From: an uncultured Lachnospiraceae bacterium
GTDB taxonomy: Bacteria; Bacillota; Clostridia; Lachnospirales; Lachnospiraceae
Direction of reading: 5' to 3'
DNA length: 64,000 nt
Assembly: GCA_910579505.1 (NCBI GenBank)
Contig: CAJTTZ010000009.1
Location: 94,699-158,698, forward strand
The translations under genes and the position numbers were made by a program. Below, one piece after another: positions 52,387-60,827 of the stretch. Under the pieces are notes generated by a model. That model saw only the letters and a program-made list of their open reading frames with translations. It was not told where the DNA came from and did no database searches. How positions within the stretch are numbered: position 1 is the stretch's first letter; each line of letters begins with the position of its first letter.

Positions 52387-53385
52387 ATGTATCAGAAGGA
52401 AATCATATATTTAGGCTTGTACAAGGACGGGGACCGTCTGGGGAGCGCGGGCTTTCTGAAGGTGGAAAAACGGGACAAGGACGGGAGTCTGTCCCTGATG
52501 GTGAAAAACGTGCCGCATTCTATTAACGGGAAGTACCCGGTGCGCTATTACAGCGGCTCGGACTGGAAAGAGGCGGACGGCATTACGGTGCGGGAGGGCT
52601 GCGGACAGTGGGAAAAGAAGGAGCCGGATTTACTGGAGCAGGTACGTCTGCAGATCATGCTGCCGGGCGGGTATCTTGTGGAGGGAGCAAGTAAGGAGGC
52701 GGTGAGAGAAACGGCTGCCGCAAAAGAGCAGGAGCGGGAGAAGCGAGAACAGGACATTCGTGAATCGGCTGCGTCTTCGGAAGAGCGATTTGACGATGCG
52801 CAGCGAGGGACGGAGGAGCCCGTCTATCGGCGGGAAGAGTCTGACAGCGTGGAACCGTCCATGCCTGTGAAGGAACAGCCGGCGGCTGCAAAACCTGCAA
52901 TACCCTTGGTGGAACCTACAGCAGCGCAGGAACCTCAAAAAGTAGAGCGCATTGTTGTACAAAAGCAGAGCGGCAGGGGGAGAGGAGAGGTTTCCGCACA
53001 GCCGCGCAGTCCACTGATGGCAGACGCCCTCGCGATAGAGGGCTTAAAGGAAGACAAATGGGAGCAGATTCTTGACACCTATGACAATATTCATCCTTAC
53101 GGGGATAATCGCGTCTATGTGAAACTGGAGCCGAAAGATTTCATTATTCTGTCAGGAAAGTACCAGCATCTGGTAAACAATAGCTTTTTGCTGCATGGAT
53201 TCTATAATTACCGGCATGTAATCTTGGGAAAAGAAGGGGAAGTGTACTATCTGGGCGTTCCCGGTGTTTTTTATGAAAGGGAAAAGATGGTGGCGCTGAT
53301 GTTTGGATTTGAGGCGTTTGAGTGCGAGAGCGGTGAGTCGAAGGCGGGTGAGTTTGGTTACTATCTGAGGAAGGTGGAGCTATAA
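52387..53385 (+). CDS. Unrecognised protein with conserved ends and disordered middle (DUF6128-like?)
   Basis: 332 residues from ATG 52387 (GGAGG at 52377-52381). N-terminal about 105 residues form a beta-rich domain ('KEIIYLGLYKDGDRLGSAG', 'LMVKNVPHSINGKYPVRYY'). A charged, Ala/Glu/Pro-rich linker spans about 115-225. The C-terminal 110 residues ('LDTYDNIHPYGDNRVYVKL', 'SFLLHGFYNYRHVILGK', 'YYLGVPGVFYEREKMVALM') form a compact domain. I believe similar proteins occur in Lachnospiraceae under DUF6128, but cannot verify it. No signal peptide or membrane helix is seen. Function unknown. Confidence 0.75.
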   Translation: MYQKEIIYLGLYKDGDRLGSAGFLKVEKRDKDGSLSLMVKNVPHSINGKYPVRYYSGSDWKEADGITVREGCGQWEKKEPDLLEQVRLQIMLPGGYLVEGASKEAVRETAAAKEQEREKREQDIRESAASSEERFDDAQRGTEEPVYRREESDSVEPSMPVKEQPAAAKPAIPLVEPTAAQEPQKVERIVVQKQSGRGRGEVSAQPRSPLMADALAIEGLKEDKWEQILDTYDNIHPYGDNRVYVKLEPKDFIILSGKYQHLVNNSFLLHGFYNYRHVILGKEGEVYYLGVPGVFYEREKMVALMFGFEAFECESGESKAGEFGYYLRKVEL

Positions 53386-53449
53386 CGAATTTGCCAAATG
53401 TCCGTCGCTTTGGTCCGTGCGGCAGAGGGGACGGGTAAAAGGAAAATAG

Positions 53450-54406
53450 TCAGATGCCCTCACAGTCAAATGAGGGAATGAAACTTTCCGCGGCTGTTTC
53501 ACCTTCCTGAATGAAACCGTTTTCGATGCCTATTCGAATGGCAAAGTCAACAATTCGTTCATATTCTTTGTCAGATATCCGCCGGTTTAGCGGGGGTATG
53601 TCGGAAACCTGTGAAAGCGGCGTATACTGATTCATAATACTGACATATATATCGCTTCCAAAGGTTTCGTGGAGAAACCGAAGTATACGGCGGCTGTCCC
53701 TGCCGCAGCCGGGTAAAAGCAGATGACGCACGATTACACCCCGCAGCATCAGCGGGTCCTCTCCGTCTGCAAAAACGGGAGCGCCGACCTGGCGAACCAT
53801 TTCGGCGATGGCGGCTGCTGCTGTTTCAAAATAATCCGGCGCGTGAGAGTAGCTTTCACTTAGTGCTGTGTCAAAGTATTTCAGGTCGGGAAGATAAATG
53901 TCGATCAGTCCTTCCAGTCTGCGGAGCGTTTCCGCCTTTTCGTAGGAGGAAGTATTGTAAATGACGGGGATGGAAAGTCCCTGCTTTTTTGACGCCTTCA
54001 ATGCGGTTATGATCTGGGGAACAAAATGGGCCGGTGTGACAAGATTGATGTTGTGCGCGCCTTTTTCCTGCAATTTTAGAAATATTTCGGAAAGGCGGGA
54101 TGCCGTGATCTCCCGGCCGGTATGTCCCTGCGCAATCTCGCGGTTTTGGCAGTACACGCAGCGGAGGTTGCAGCCGCTGAAAAAAACAGCGCCGGAACCG
54201 TTCCTGCCGGACAGGCAGGGCTCTTCCCAGAAATGGAGCGCCGCCCTTGCAGCGGTGAGACTGGCAGTCTGTCCACAGTAACCGATTTCACCGGCGTTTC
54301 TGTTTACATGGCATTCCCGCGGGCAGAGTGAGCAGTCCGACAACTCCGGCCACATTTCGTTTTCGCTAATCATCTGATCTGTATTTTTCATTTTTTGATT
54401 CTTCAT
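53450..54406 (-). CDS. Radical SAM protein, COG1313 (PflX-like)
   Basis: 318 residues on the minus strand. The N-terminal cysteine set 'CSLCPRECHVNR' plus 'GYCGQ' is typical of COG1313, followed by the SAM cluster triad in 'SGCNLRCVYCQNREIAQG'. The family resembles pyruvate formate-lyase activating enzymes but no glycyl radical partner is nearby and its substrate is unknown. The first ATG (54406) has no good ribosome site; starts at 54391 or 54373 are possible. Confidence 0.82.
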   Translation of the reverse strand: MKNQKMKNTDQMISENEMWPELSDCSLCPRECHVNRNAGEIGYCGQTASLTAARAALHFWEEPCLSGRNGSGAVFFSGCNLRCVYCQNREIAQGHTGREITASRLSEIFLKLQEKGAHNINLVTPAHFVPQIITALKASKKQGLSIPVIYNTSSYEKAETLRRLEGLIDIYLPDLKYFDTALSESYSHAPDYFETAAAAIAEMVRQVGAPVFADGEDPLMLRGVIVRHLLLPGCGRDSRRILRFLHETFGSDIYVSIMNQYTPLSQVSDIPPLNRRISDKEYERIVDFAIRIGIENGFIQEGETAAESFIPSFDCEGI

Positions 54407-54441
54407 ATAAAGGGATAATGACGACGACAGCCTTAGAATAC

Positions 54442-54707
54442 AAAACCGTGCGCTTTATGTCGAATCGTAACCCATGTACGTTACCTTTACAGTTAACTCC
54501 GCCAGGCACCCTCACGGCACATGAAAGGTTCCACTTAGTGCTGCTGTGTTCCCACCCTGACACGGTTCATGGATTCTCATTGCGCAAGACCCAAACTTCA
54601 ACGCCACTTATAAAGGGCAGCTACGCAGGCGCAGACCCTCGATAAAGCATCACCCCCACTGGAGCGGATTGTGGGTACAGGGCACCGCTAACGCCCCGGC
54701 TGCACGG
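54442..54707 (-). ncRNA. ffs: Signal recognition particle RNA, large bacterial type
   Basis: Read on the minus strand, the 266-base stretch aligns by eye with B. subtilis scRNA: closing helix CCGTGC / GCACGG at the ends, 5' domain with CTGTACCC and AATCCGCTC, helix 8 with TGAACCGTGTCAGG, apical GTG-GGAA-CAC tetraloop stem and ACAGCAGCACTAAGTGGAACC, then CATGTGCCG and the 3' Alu side GTAACG...TTCGACA. A short T4 run follows. It guides Ffh-dependent membrane targeting. Any protein-coding frame inside is spurious. Confidence 0.95.
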
Positions 54708-54710
54708 AAA

Positions 54711-54796
54711 CGGAGATGGAGGGATTCGAACCCTCGTGCCCCGGAGGGCTAACGCATTTCGAGTGCGCCCCGTTATGACCACTTCGATACATCTCC
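54711..54796 (-). tRNA. tRNA-Ser (anticodon CGA)
   Basis: 86 bases: acceptor GGAGATG / CATCTCC, anticodon stem around loop CTCGAAA (anticodon CGA, reading UCG), long variable arm GCCC-TCC-GGGGC, T arm GAGGG-TTCGAAT-CCCTC, discriminator G. The SRP RNA starts four bases downstream, so both are probably processed from one transcript. Confidence 0.95.
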
Positions 54797-54807
54797 GTAC
54801 GAATAAG

Positions 54808-54836
54808 ATTATATGTGGAAATGTAAGCCTTGTCTA
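54808..54836 (-). promoter_or_regulatory. Promoter of tRNA-Ser and SRP RNA
   Basis: On the minus strand TAGACA (54836-54831), 17-base spacer, TATAAT (54813-54808), about five bases before the mature tRNA end after the expected start. Confidence 0.85.
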
Positions 54837-54980
54837 CTGTTTTTTAGGAAAAACTTTTATGAAATCTTTTTTGTGTCCTGAATATGGCACATGTGTTAGA
54901 ATATAATGGTACAAACCCGGAGCTGGAAACAAAGATCTCTTGCGGACAAAGCAGTCTGCGGCTCTCACATGGAGGACGGA

Positions 54981-55538
54981 ATGACGCGGGATGAAAAGTA
55001 TATGAAAGAGGCGATCAAGCAGGCGAAAAAGGCCTATGCCCTCGGGGAAGTGCCGATTGGCTGCGTGATCGTGTATCAGGATAAAATCATTGGCAGGGGG
55101 TATAATCGCCGCAATACGGACAGGAATACGCTTGCCCATGCGGAGATTACGGCCATCAATAAAGCGAGCCGGGCAATGAAGGACTGGCGGCTTGAGGAGT
55201 GCACGCTCTATGTGACGCTGGAACCCTGCCAGATGTGCGCCGGAGCGATTGTGCAGGCCAGAGTTACGGAGACGGTGATCGGCGCCATGAATCCAAAGGC
55301 GGGTTGTGGCGGGTCCATTCTAAATATTCTGGAAATGCAGGAGTTTAACCATCAGGTGATTGTGCGGCGGGGTATTTTGGAGGAGGAATGCCAGTCGATC
55401 TTAAAGAATTTTTTTCGGGAGCTGCGGGTGAGAAATAGAATTGAAAAACAGCAGCGGAGGGAAAAACAGGAGGCGGAAGCGGTTTTACAGATAAAAATCG
55501 ACGATGAGGAGAAGGACGGCAAAGGTGAAAATCTGTGA
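54981..55538 (+). CDS. tadA: tRNA-specific adenosine deaminase TadA
   Basis: 185 residues from ATG 54981 (GGAGG at 54971). Zinc ligands and proton shuttle are in 'LAHAEITAI' and 'PCQMCAGAI'; 'GEVPIGCVIV' and 'GCGGSILNIL' are TadA-specific. It converts A34 of tRNA-Arg(ACG) to inosine. The C-terminus carries about 30 extra charged residues ('NRIEKQQRREKQEAEAV'). A TATAAT at 54902-54907 is a likely -10 box. Location beside tRNA-Ser and SRP RNA matches B. subtilis yaaJ. Confidence 0.94.
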   Translation: MTRDEKYMKEAIKQAKKAYALGEVPIGCVIVYQDKIIGRGYNRRNTDRNTLAHAEITAINKASRAMKDWRLEECTLYVTLEPCQMCAGAIVQARVTETVIGAMNPKAGCGGSILNILEMQEFNHQVIVRRGILEEECQSILKNFFRELRVRNRIEKQQRREKQEAEAVLQIKIDDEEKDGKGENL

Positions 55539-55546
55539 AATAAAAG

Positions 55547-55575
55547 TTGTGGGGTATGGAGAAATACGCTATAAT
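55547..55575 (+). promoter_or_regulatory. Promoter of pfkA
   Basis: TTGTGG (55547-55552), 17-base spacer, perfect TATAAT (55570-55575), leaving a leader of about 120 bases. Confidence 0.75.
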
Positions 55576-55701
55576 TATATGTGAAATGTGTGGGGAGAAC
55601 GTATAAACCTATGGGGCGGATTATCTTCACACGGGGAAATGCCGCAGCAAAGGCGTTTCCTACAAAAAATTGAGTAAAGGGTATAGTAAGGAGGATGCGG
55701 G

Positions 55702-56775
55702 ATGAAGAGAATCGGAATGTTGACCAGTGGTGGAGATTGTCAGGCGTTAAATGCGGCAATGAGAGGCGTGGTGAAGTGCCTTTCCTGCAGCAGCGAGGAC
55801 GTGGAGATTTATGGTTTTTTGGATGGTTATAAGGGTTTGATTTATGGGGATTTCCGAATTTTGACGGGGCATGATTTCGCGGGCATCTTGACGAAGGGCG
55901 GCACCATTCTAGGCAGTTCCAGAACTCCTTTTAAACTGATGAGGGAGCCTGATGAAAACGGATTGGATAAAGTGGAGGCGATGAAGCAGAATTATTATAA
56001 GCTGAAACTGGACTGCATGGTAATCCTTGGCGGAAATGGTACCCATAAGACCGCGAATATGCTCCGTGAGGAGGGGCTGAATGTCATTACACTGCCCAAG
56101 ACGATAGACAATGACCTGTGGGGAACAGATATGACTTTCGGTTTCCAGAGTGCGGTCAATATTGCAACAGACTGTATTGACTGCATTCATACTACTGCGT
56201 CGTCCCATGGGCGTATCTTTATCGTAGAGGTTATGGGACATAAGGTTGGGTGGCTTACGCTCAATGCCGGCATCGCGGGTGGTGCGGATATCATTTTGAT
56301 TCCTGAGATTCCTTATGATATCGACAGCGTAATTAAAGCGATCAAGGCACGTTCGCAGAGAGGATCCCGTTTCACTATTATGGCGGTGGCGGAGGGCGCC
56401 ATCTCCAAGGAGGACGCAAAACTTTCCAAGAAGGAATACAAGGAGAAGATGAAGGACTACCCTTATCCTTCTGTTTCCTATGAAATTGCGGATAAGATTA
56501 TGAAAAAGACAGGCATGGATGTGCGTGTCACGGTTCCGGGCCACACACAGCGCGGGGGAAGTCCCTGCCCTTATGACAGAGTGTTTGCTACCAGGCTGGG
56601 CGCGGAGGCAGGCAAGCTGATTCTCCAGGGCGAGTATGGTTTTATGGTTGGCTATAAAAACAGGGAGATCGTGAGAGTGCCGCTGGAAGAAGTGGCCGGT
56701 AAGCTGAAAATGGTATCACCTGACGCCACCATTGTCGAGGAGGCAAAGATGGTGGGCATCAGTTTCGGAGATTAA
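55702..56775 (+). CDS. 6-phosphofructokinase family enzyme with mixed active-site signature
   Basis: 357 residues, longer than the 319-320 of E. coli PfkA. Sugar-phosphate residues are intact ('TIDND' with catalytic Asp136; 'EVMGHKVGWL'; 'PGHTQRGGSP'). The nucleotide site has N112-G113 in 'GGNGTHKT' where ATP enzymes have GGDGS and PPi enzymes GGDDT, and Lys133 in 'PKTIDND', the residue usual in PPi-dependent enzymes (ATP enzymes have Gly). Phosphoryl donor is therefore uncertain. GGAGG precedes ATG; dnaX starts five bases after the stop. Confidence 0.9.
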   Translation: MKRIGMLTSGGDCQALNAAMRGVVKCLSCSSEDVEIYGFLDGYKGLIYGDFRILTGHDFAGILTKGGTILGSSRTPFKLMREPDENGLDKVEAMKQNYYKLKLDCMVILGGNGTHKTANMLREEGLNVITLPKTIDNDLWGTDMTFGFQSAVNIATDCIDCIHTTASSHGRIFIVEVMGHKVGWLTLNAGIAGGADIILIPEIPYDIDSVIKAIKARSQRGSRFTIMAVAEGAISKEDAKLSKKEYKEKMKDYPYPSVSYEIADKIMKKTGMDVRVTVPGHTQRGGSPCPYDRVFATRLGAEAGKLILQGEYGFMVGYKNREIVRVPLEEVAGKLKMVSPDATIVEEAKMVGISFGD

Positions 56776-56780
56776 ATTTT

Positions 56781-58346
56781 ATGTCATATACAGCGCTGTA
56801 TCGTAAATTCCGCCCGGGCCGGTTTGAGGACGTGAAAGGCCAGGAGCATATTGTCACTACCCTGCAGAATCAGATTAAGGCGGACCGCATTGGCCATGCC
56901 TATCTATTCTGTGGGACAAGGGGAACGGGAAAAACCTCTATAGCGAAAATATTTGCGCGGGCGGTGAACTGCGAGAACCCCGTGGAAGGGAGTCCTTGCG
57001 GGGAATGCGCGAGTTGTAAGGCGATTGCGGCGGGCGTCAGCATGAATGTGATTGAGATTGATGCCGCCTCCAACAACGGTGTGGACAATATTCGTGAGAT
57101 TGTGGATGAGGTGTCCTATTCTCCGGCGGAGGGCAGATTTAAGGTCTATATCATTGACGAGGTGCATATGCTCTCCATCGGTGCGTTTAATGCGCTGCTG
57201 AAGACGTTGGAAGAGCCCCCCTCCTATGTGATTTTCATTCTGGCGACTACTGAGGTGCATAAGATACCGATTACGATTCTTTCCCGCTGCCAGCGGTATG
57301 ATTTCCGCAGGATTTCGATTGAGACGATTGCGGAGAGACTGCGGGAACTGATGGAAAAAGAGCAGGTGAAGGTGGAGGAAAAGGCGCTCCGCTATATTGC
57401 CAAGACTGCGGATGGCTCCATGCGCGACGCGCTGAGCCTGTTGGATCAGTGTATTGCGTTTCACTTTGGGCAGGAACTGACTTACGATAAAGCGCTTGAC
57501 GTTCTCGGTGCGGTGGACACGGAAGTATTCAGCAGACTTTTGCGCCACGTGATAGGGCGTGAGGTGACTGGCTGCATTGGGCTTTTGGAAGAAATTGTCA
57601 TGCAGGGCAGGGAACTTTCGCAGTTTGTAACGGATTTTACATGGTATTTGAGAAATCTTCTGCTTCTGCAGTCTTCTGACGATATTGAGGATATCATAGA
57701 TGCGTCTTCCGATAATCTGCTTCGTCTGAAGGAAGAGTCGGGAATGCTGGAGACAGAAACGCTTATGCGCTATATCCGCATTTTTTCAGAGCTTTCCGGG
57801 CAGATCAAATATGCGCCACAGAAGAGAATACTAATTGAGATTGCGCTTATCAAACTTTGCAGGCCCGATATGGAACGGGATATCGGGTCTGTAGCGGAAC
57901 GGGTCAGGGTAATAGAGGAACAGTTGGAAAAAGGCGTCGTGGCAGTGGCGGCTGTGGGAGCAGGAGAGAATGTTTCCGCGTCCGCTTCGGCAAGGGAAAA
58001 GGAACAACCTCCCCTGCCGAAGGCAATTCCTGAAGATGTGCAGGCGGCAGTGGAGCGGTGGCATGATATTGTGGCGAATGCGGATATGCCTATGAAGCAG
58101 TATCTGAAAGAGGCGCGTTTAAGTCTGGGTGGAGACAGCCGGCTGCTGGTGGTTGTGGAGGACGGCCTTGCATCCGACTATTTTTTGCGGCAGGAAGGGC
58201 ATAAGGAACTGCTGGAGCAGATGCTGGCGGATATGACGGGCAGGGAGATTGACGTGACGGTGCAGACGGTGCCAAATCGGGAAACCTTTGAGCAGAGCTA
58301 TGTGGATTTGTCGCAGCTGATCCATATGGAGATAGAGGAAGAATAG
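56781..58346 (+). CDS. dnaX: DNA polymerase III gamma/tau subunit
   Basis: 521 residues: AAA+ clamp-loader ATPase with Walker A 'GTRGTGKTSIAKIFA', zinc site 'CENPVEGSPCGECASC', Walker B 'VYIIDEVHML' and SRC box 'ILSRCQRYDF', then the collar domain and a variable tail. It drives the clamp loader. Start ATG 56781 is five bases after pfkA. I saw no obvious slippery A-run for programmed frameshifting. Confidence 0.95.
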   Translation: MSYTALYRKFRPGRFEDVKGQEHIVTTLQNQIKADRIGHAYLFCGTRGTGKTSIAKIFARAVNCENPVEGSPCGECASCKAIAAGVSMNVIEIDAASNNGVDNIREIVDEVSYSPAEGRFKVYIIDEVHMLSIGAFNALLKTLEEPPSYVIFILATTEVHKIPITILSRCQRYDFRRISIETIAERLRELMEKEQVKVEEKALRYIAKTADGSMRDALSLLDQCIAFHFGQELTYDKALDVLGAVDTEVFSRLLRHVIGREVTGCIGLLEEIVMQGRELSQFVTDFTWYLRNLLLLQSSDDIEDIIDASSDNLLRLKEESGMLETETLMRYIRIFSELSGQIKYAPQKRILIEIALIKLCRPDMERDIGSVAERVRVIEEQLEKGVVAVAAVGAGENVSASASAREKEQPPLPKAIPEDVQAAVERWHDIVANADMPMKQYLKEARLSLGGDSRLLVVVEDGLASDYFLRQEGHKELLEQMLADMTGREIDVTVQTVPNRETFEQSYVDLSQLIHMEIEEE

Positions 58347-58353
58347 AGTGAAA

Positions 58354-58400
58354 AGTACTTCTAGCCGCTCATGCCAGAGGGCATTTCGCGGAGAAGTACT
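58354..58400 (+). repeat. Composite hairpin between dnaX and yaaK
   Basis: AGTACTTCT / AGAAGTACT outer stem, CCGC / GCGG middle stem and ATGCC-AGAG-GGCAT apical hairpin. A run of AAGTTTT follows, so partial termination is possible. Confidence 0.75.
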
Positions 58401-58414
58401 AAGTTTTACTCAGG

Positions 58415-58438
58415 AGAATGCCTGAAATACGGCATTCT
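58415..58438 (+). repeat. Second hairpin between dnaX and yaaK
   Basis: AGAATGCC / GGCATTCT perfect 8-bp stem with TGAAATAC loop, no T-run. Confidence 0.7.
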
Positions 58439-58488
58439 ACGCATATATATATGAAACGTATAAATTACGGGAAAGGAAAATAGGGAAT

Positions 58489-58842
58489 ATGGCGAAACGA
58501 GGCGGATTTCCGGGTGGCGGAATGCCCGGAAATATGAATAATCTGATGAAGCAGGCGCAGAGAATGCAGCGTCAGATGGAGGAGAGCCAGAAAGAACTTG
58601 AAACAAAGGAGTTTACGGCGAAAGCAGGCGGCGGAGCTGTGGAAGTTACCATGACAGGTAAGCGTGAAGTGACGAAAGTGAAACTTTCCGAGGAGGTAGT
58701 GGACCCGGACGATATCGAAATGCTGGAGGATCTGGTGATGGCGGCGGCAAATGAAGCGCTGCGCATGGTTGAGGAGGCAAATTCCGAAGCTATGAATAAA
58801 ATGACAGGTGGACTTGGGCTTGGCGGAGGACTGCCGTTCTAA
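58489..58842 (+). CDS. YbaB/EbfC family nucleoid-associated protein
   Basis: 117 residues with Gly/Met-rich start 'FPGGGMPGNMNNLMKQAQRM' and core 'GGGAVEVTMTGKREVTKVKL'. Members form dimers that bind DNA (YaaK in B. subtilis). GAAAGGAAAA precedes ATG 58489. Location between dnaX and recR is the classic arrangement. Confidence 0.94.
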   Translation: MAKRGGFPGGGMPGNMNNLMKQAQRMQRQMEESQKELETKEFTAKAGGGAVEVTMTGKREVTKVKLSEEVVDPDDIEMLEDLVMAAANEALRMVEEANSEAMNKMTGGLGLGGGLPF

Positions 58843-58911
58843 ATGTTCATGGAGAAGATTCGGCGTTATAAATAAAAGGAATGCCTGACGAAAGGTTGAG
58901 ATTTTTCTGAC

Positions 58912-59508
58912 ATGGAACTTTACAGCGGACATATCAATAAACTGATAGAAGAGCTGGCGGGACTGCCGGGGATTGGGCATAAGTCGGCGCAACGGCTTGC
59001 CTTTCACCTGATTAATATGCCGCAGTCGCGGGTGGAGCGGCTTGCGAAAACGATTGTGGAGGCAAAGGAAAACGTTCGATATTGTCAGGAATGTTTTACC
59101 CTGACAGATAAAGAAATCTGCCCGGTTTGTGCAAATGCGAACAGGGACCACGGCGTCATTATGGTAGTGGAAAATGCGAGAGACTTGGCGGCTTACGAAA
59201 AAACAGGGAAATATACGGGCGTTTATCATGTATTGCACGGCGCGATATCTCCCATGCTGGGAATCGGACCGGGAGATATCAGGTTGAAAGAACTGATGAA
59301 GAGACTGGAGGGTGATGTCACAGAGGTGATTATCGCGACAAATTCCAGCTTGGAGGGCGAGACGACAGCGATGTATATCAGCAAGCTGATTAAGCCCACA
59401 GGAATAAAAGTGACCAGGATAGCAAGTGGCGTGCCGGTAGGAGGAGATCTGGAATATATTGATGAAGTAACGCTTCTGCGTGCGCTGGAAGGCAGGGTGG
59501 AACTGTAA
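58912..59508 (+). CDS. recR: Recombination protein RecR
   Basis: 198 residues: helix-hairpin-helix 'LAGLPGIGHKSAQRLAFHL', C4 zinc finger ('CQECFTLTDKEICPVC'), Toprim domain ('IMVVENARDLAAYEKTG', 'TEVIIATNSSLEGETTAMY'). It acts with RecF/RecO to load RecA at gaps. ATG 58912 lies 69 bases after yaaK. Confidence 0.96.
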   Translation: MELYSGHINKLIEELAGLPGIGHKSAQRLAFHLINMPQSRVERLAKTIVEAKENVRYCQECFTLTDKEICPVCANANRDHGVIMVVENARDLAAYEKTGKYTGVYHVLHGAISPMLGIGPGDIRLKELMKRLEGDVTEVIIATNSSLEGETTAMYISKLIKPTGIKVTRIASGVPVGGDLEYIDEVTLLRALEGRVEL

Positions 59509-59577
59509 CAAAACGGGCTTGCAGGAACTGTTTCGGCGGTCAATGGGTTGAAACATAGATGAAGGAGGGTATGGATA

Positions 59578-60618
59578 GTGGGGATTGTAAGAGAAAAATT
59601 TGGAACAATGAAAACGGGGGAGGAGATTTATCTGTATACCCTGAAAAACAGGAACGGCGTGGAAGTGAAGATCACGAATATCGGTGCGGCGGTGGTAAGT
59701 CTCTTAGTGCCGGACAAAAACGGTGAGTTTGCGGATGTGGTTCTGGGCTTTGACAGGGGGGAAGACTATTTTTCGAACCCCAGCTTTTTGGGCGTGACCA
59801 TAGGGCCGAATGCGAACCGTGTCGGCGGGGCAGCTTTTACCCTGAATGGCAAAGAGTATCATCTGCCTGTGAATGACGGACCGAATAATCTGCACAGTGA
59901 TATGGATGGCGGATACCATAAAGGCTTTTGGGCAGCGGAGGAAGATGGAGACAGTCTGAAACTTACGATTGAGGGAAAGGATGGCGATCTTGGTTTCCCG
60001 GGGAATAAAAAGGTCACCATGATCTATACGCTTACAGATGCCAATGAATTAAAACTCAAATATCATGCGACTTCCGATATGGAGACGCTGCTCAACCTGA
60101 CGAATCATACCTACTTTAATCTGGCGGGGCATGATTCCGGCAGTATAGAAGGACAGTTCCTGCGGCTGCATGCATCCAATTTCACGCCAGTGCTTCCTGG
60201 GGCAATTCCTACAGGAGAGATTGCGCCAGTGACGGGTACGCCTTTAGATTTTACGGAAATGAAACAGATCGGCAAGGATATCGGTGCAGATAATGAACAG
60301 CTGCAACTGGTGCAGGGATATGACCATAACTTTGTAATCGACGGAGCTGACGGCACGATGCGGGAGGCAGCTGAGGCGGAGGATGTGAAGAGCGGCCGCA
60401 AAATGAAGGTGTTTACTACGCTGCCCGGCGTGCAGTTCTATGCGGGCAACTGTATTGCCGAGCAGGAGGGGAAAGGCGGCGTGCATTATGCGCCCCGTAC
60501 GGGATTCTGTCTGGAGACGCATTATTTCCCGGACAACATTCATCATCCCAATTTCCCGCAGGCGGTATTTGGACCGGGAAAGGATTATGAGGCGGAGACG
60601 ATATATCAGTTTTTATAA
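59578..60618 (+). CDS. galM: Aldose 1-epimerase (mutarotase)
   Basis: 346 residues. The family motifs are 'FLGVTIGPNANRVGGAAF', 'NGPNNLHSDMDGGYHKGFW'-like sugar-site sequence (His at 'NLHS'), catalytic His in 'LTNHTYFNLAGH' and Glu in 'HYAPRTGFCLETHYFPD'. It interconverts alpha and beta anomers of aldohexoses. GTG 59578 follows AAGGAGGG. Confidence 0.93.
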   Translation: MGIVREKFGTMKTGEEIYLYTLKNRNGVEVKITNIGAAVVSLLVPDKNGEFADVVLGFDRGEDYFSNPSFLGVTIGPNANRVGGAAFTLNGKEYHLPVNDGPNNLHSDMDGGYHKGFWAAEEDGDSLKLTIEGKDGDLGFPGNKKVTMIYTLTDANELKLKYHATSDMETLLNLTNHTYFNLAGHDSGSIEGQFLRLHASNFTPVLPGAIPTGEIAPVTGTPLDFTEMKQIGKDIGADNEQLQLVQGYDHNFVIDGADGTMREAAEAEDVKSGRKMKVFTTLPGVQFYAGNCIAEQEGKGGVHYAPRTGFCLETHYFPDNIHHPNFPQAVFGPGKDYEAETIYQFL

Positions 60619-60671
60619 AAGGGGATGGGCTGATTCATTTTGCTTTCTGTATTATGTTATAAGGCTTTGAT

Positions 60672-60708
60672 AAAAATGCCGTCGTGTGTGAGACACGGCG
60701 GTATTTTT
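60672..60708 (+). terminator. Terminator of galM
   Basis: AAAAATGCCGTCGTGT pairs with ACACGGCGGTATTTTT (one G-T) around GTGAG, ending in T5; flanking A-run makes it potentially bidirectional. Confidence 0.9.
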
Positions 60709-60779
60709 GTGCCGCTTTTTCCGTTTGTGTACATGTTGTCAGTCACCGCGCCTTATGCCATTTTTTTTATGACACATAT

Positions 60780-60787
60780 GGTATACT
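60780..60787 (+). promoter_or_regulatory. Extended -10 promoter of LysM gene
   Basis: TG-G-TATACT ending at 60787, about 40 bases before the ATG; no clear -35 box. Confidence 0.45.
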
Positions 60788-60827
60788 CGCCACAAAAGAC
60801 AATAATTAACAGGTACAGGGGGAAGAA

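Noticed and set aside
54418..54645. Protein-coding frames over 54418-54645
   Set aside because: The stretch is the SRP RNA gene on the other strand.
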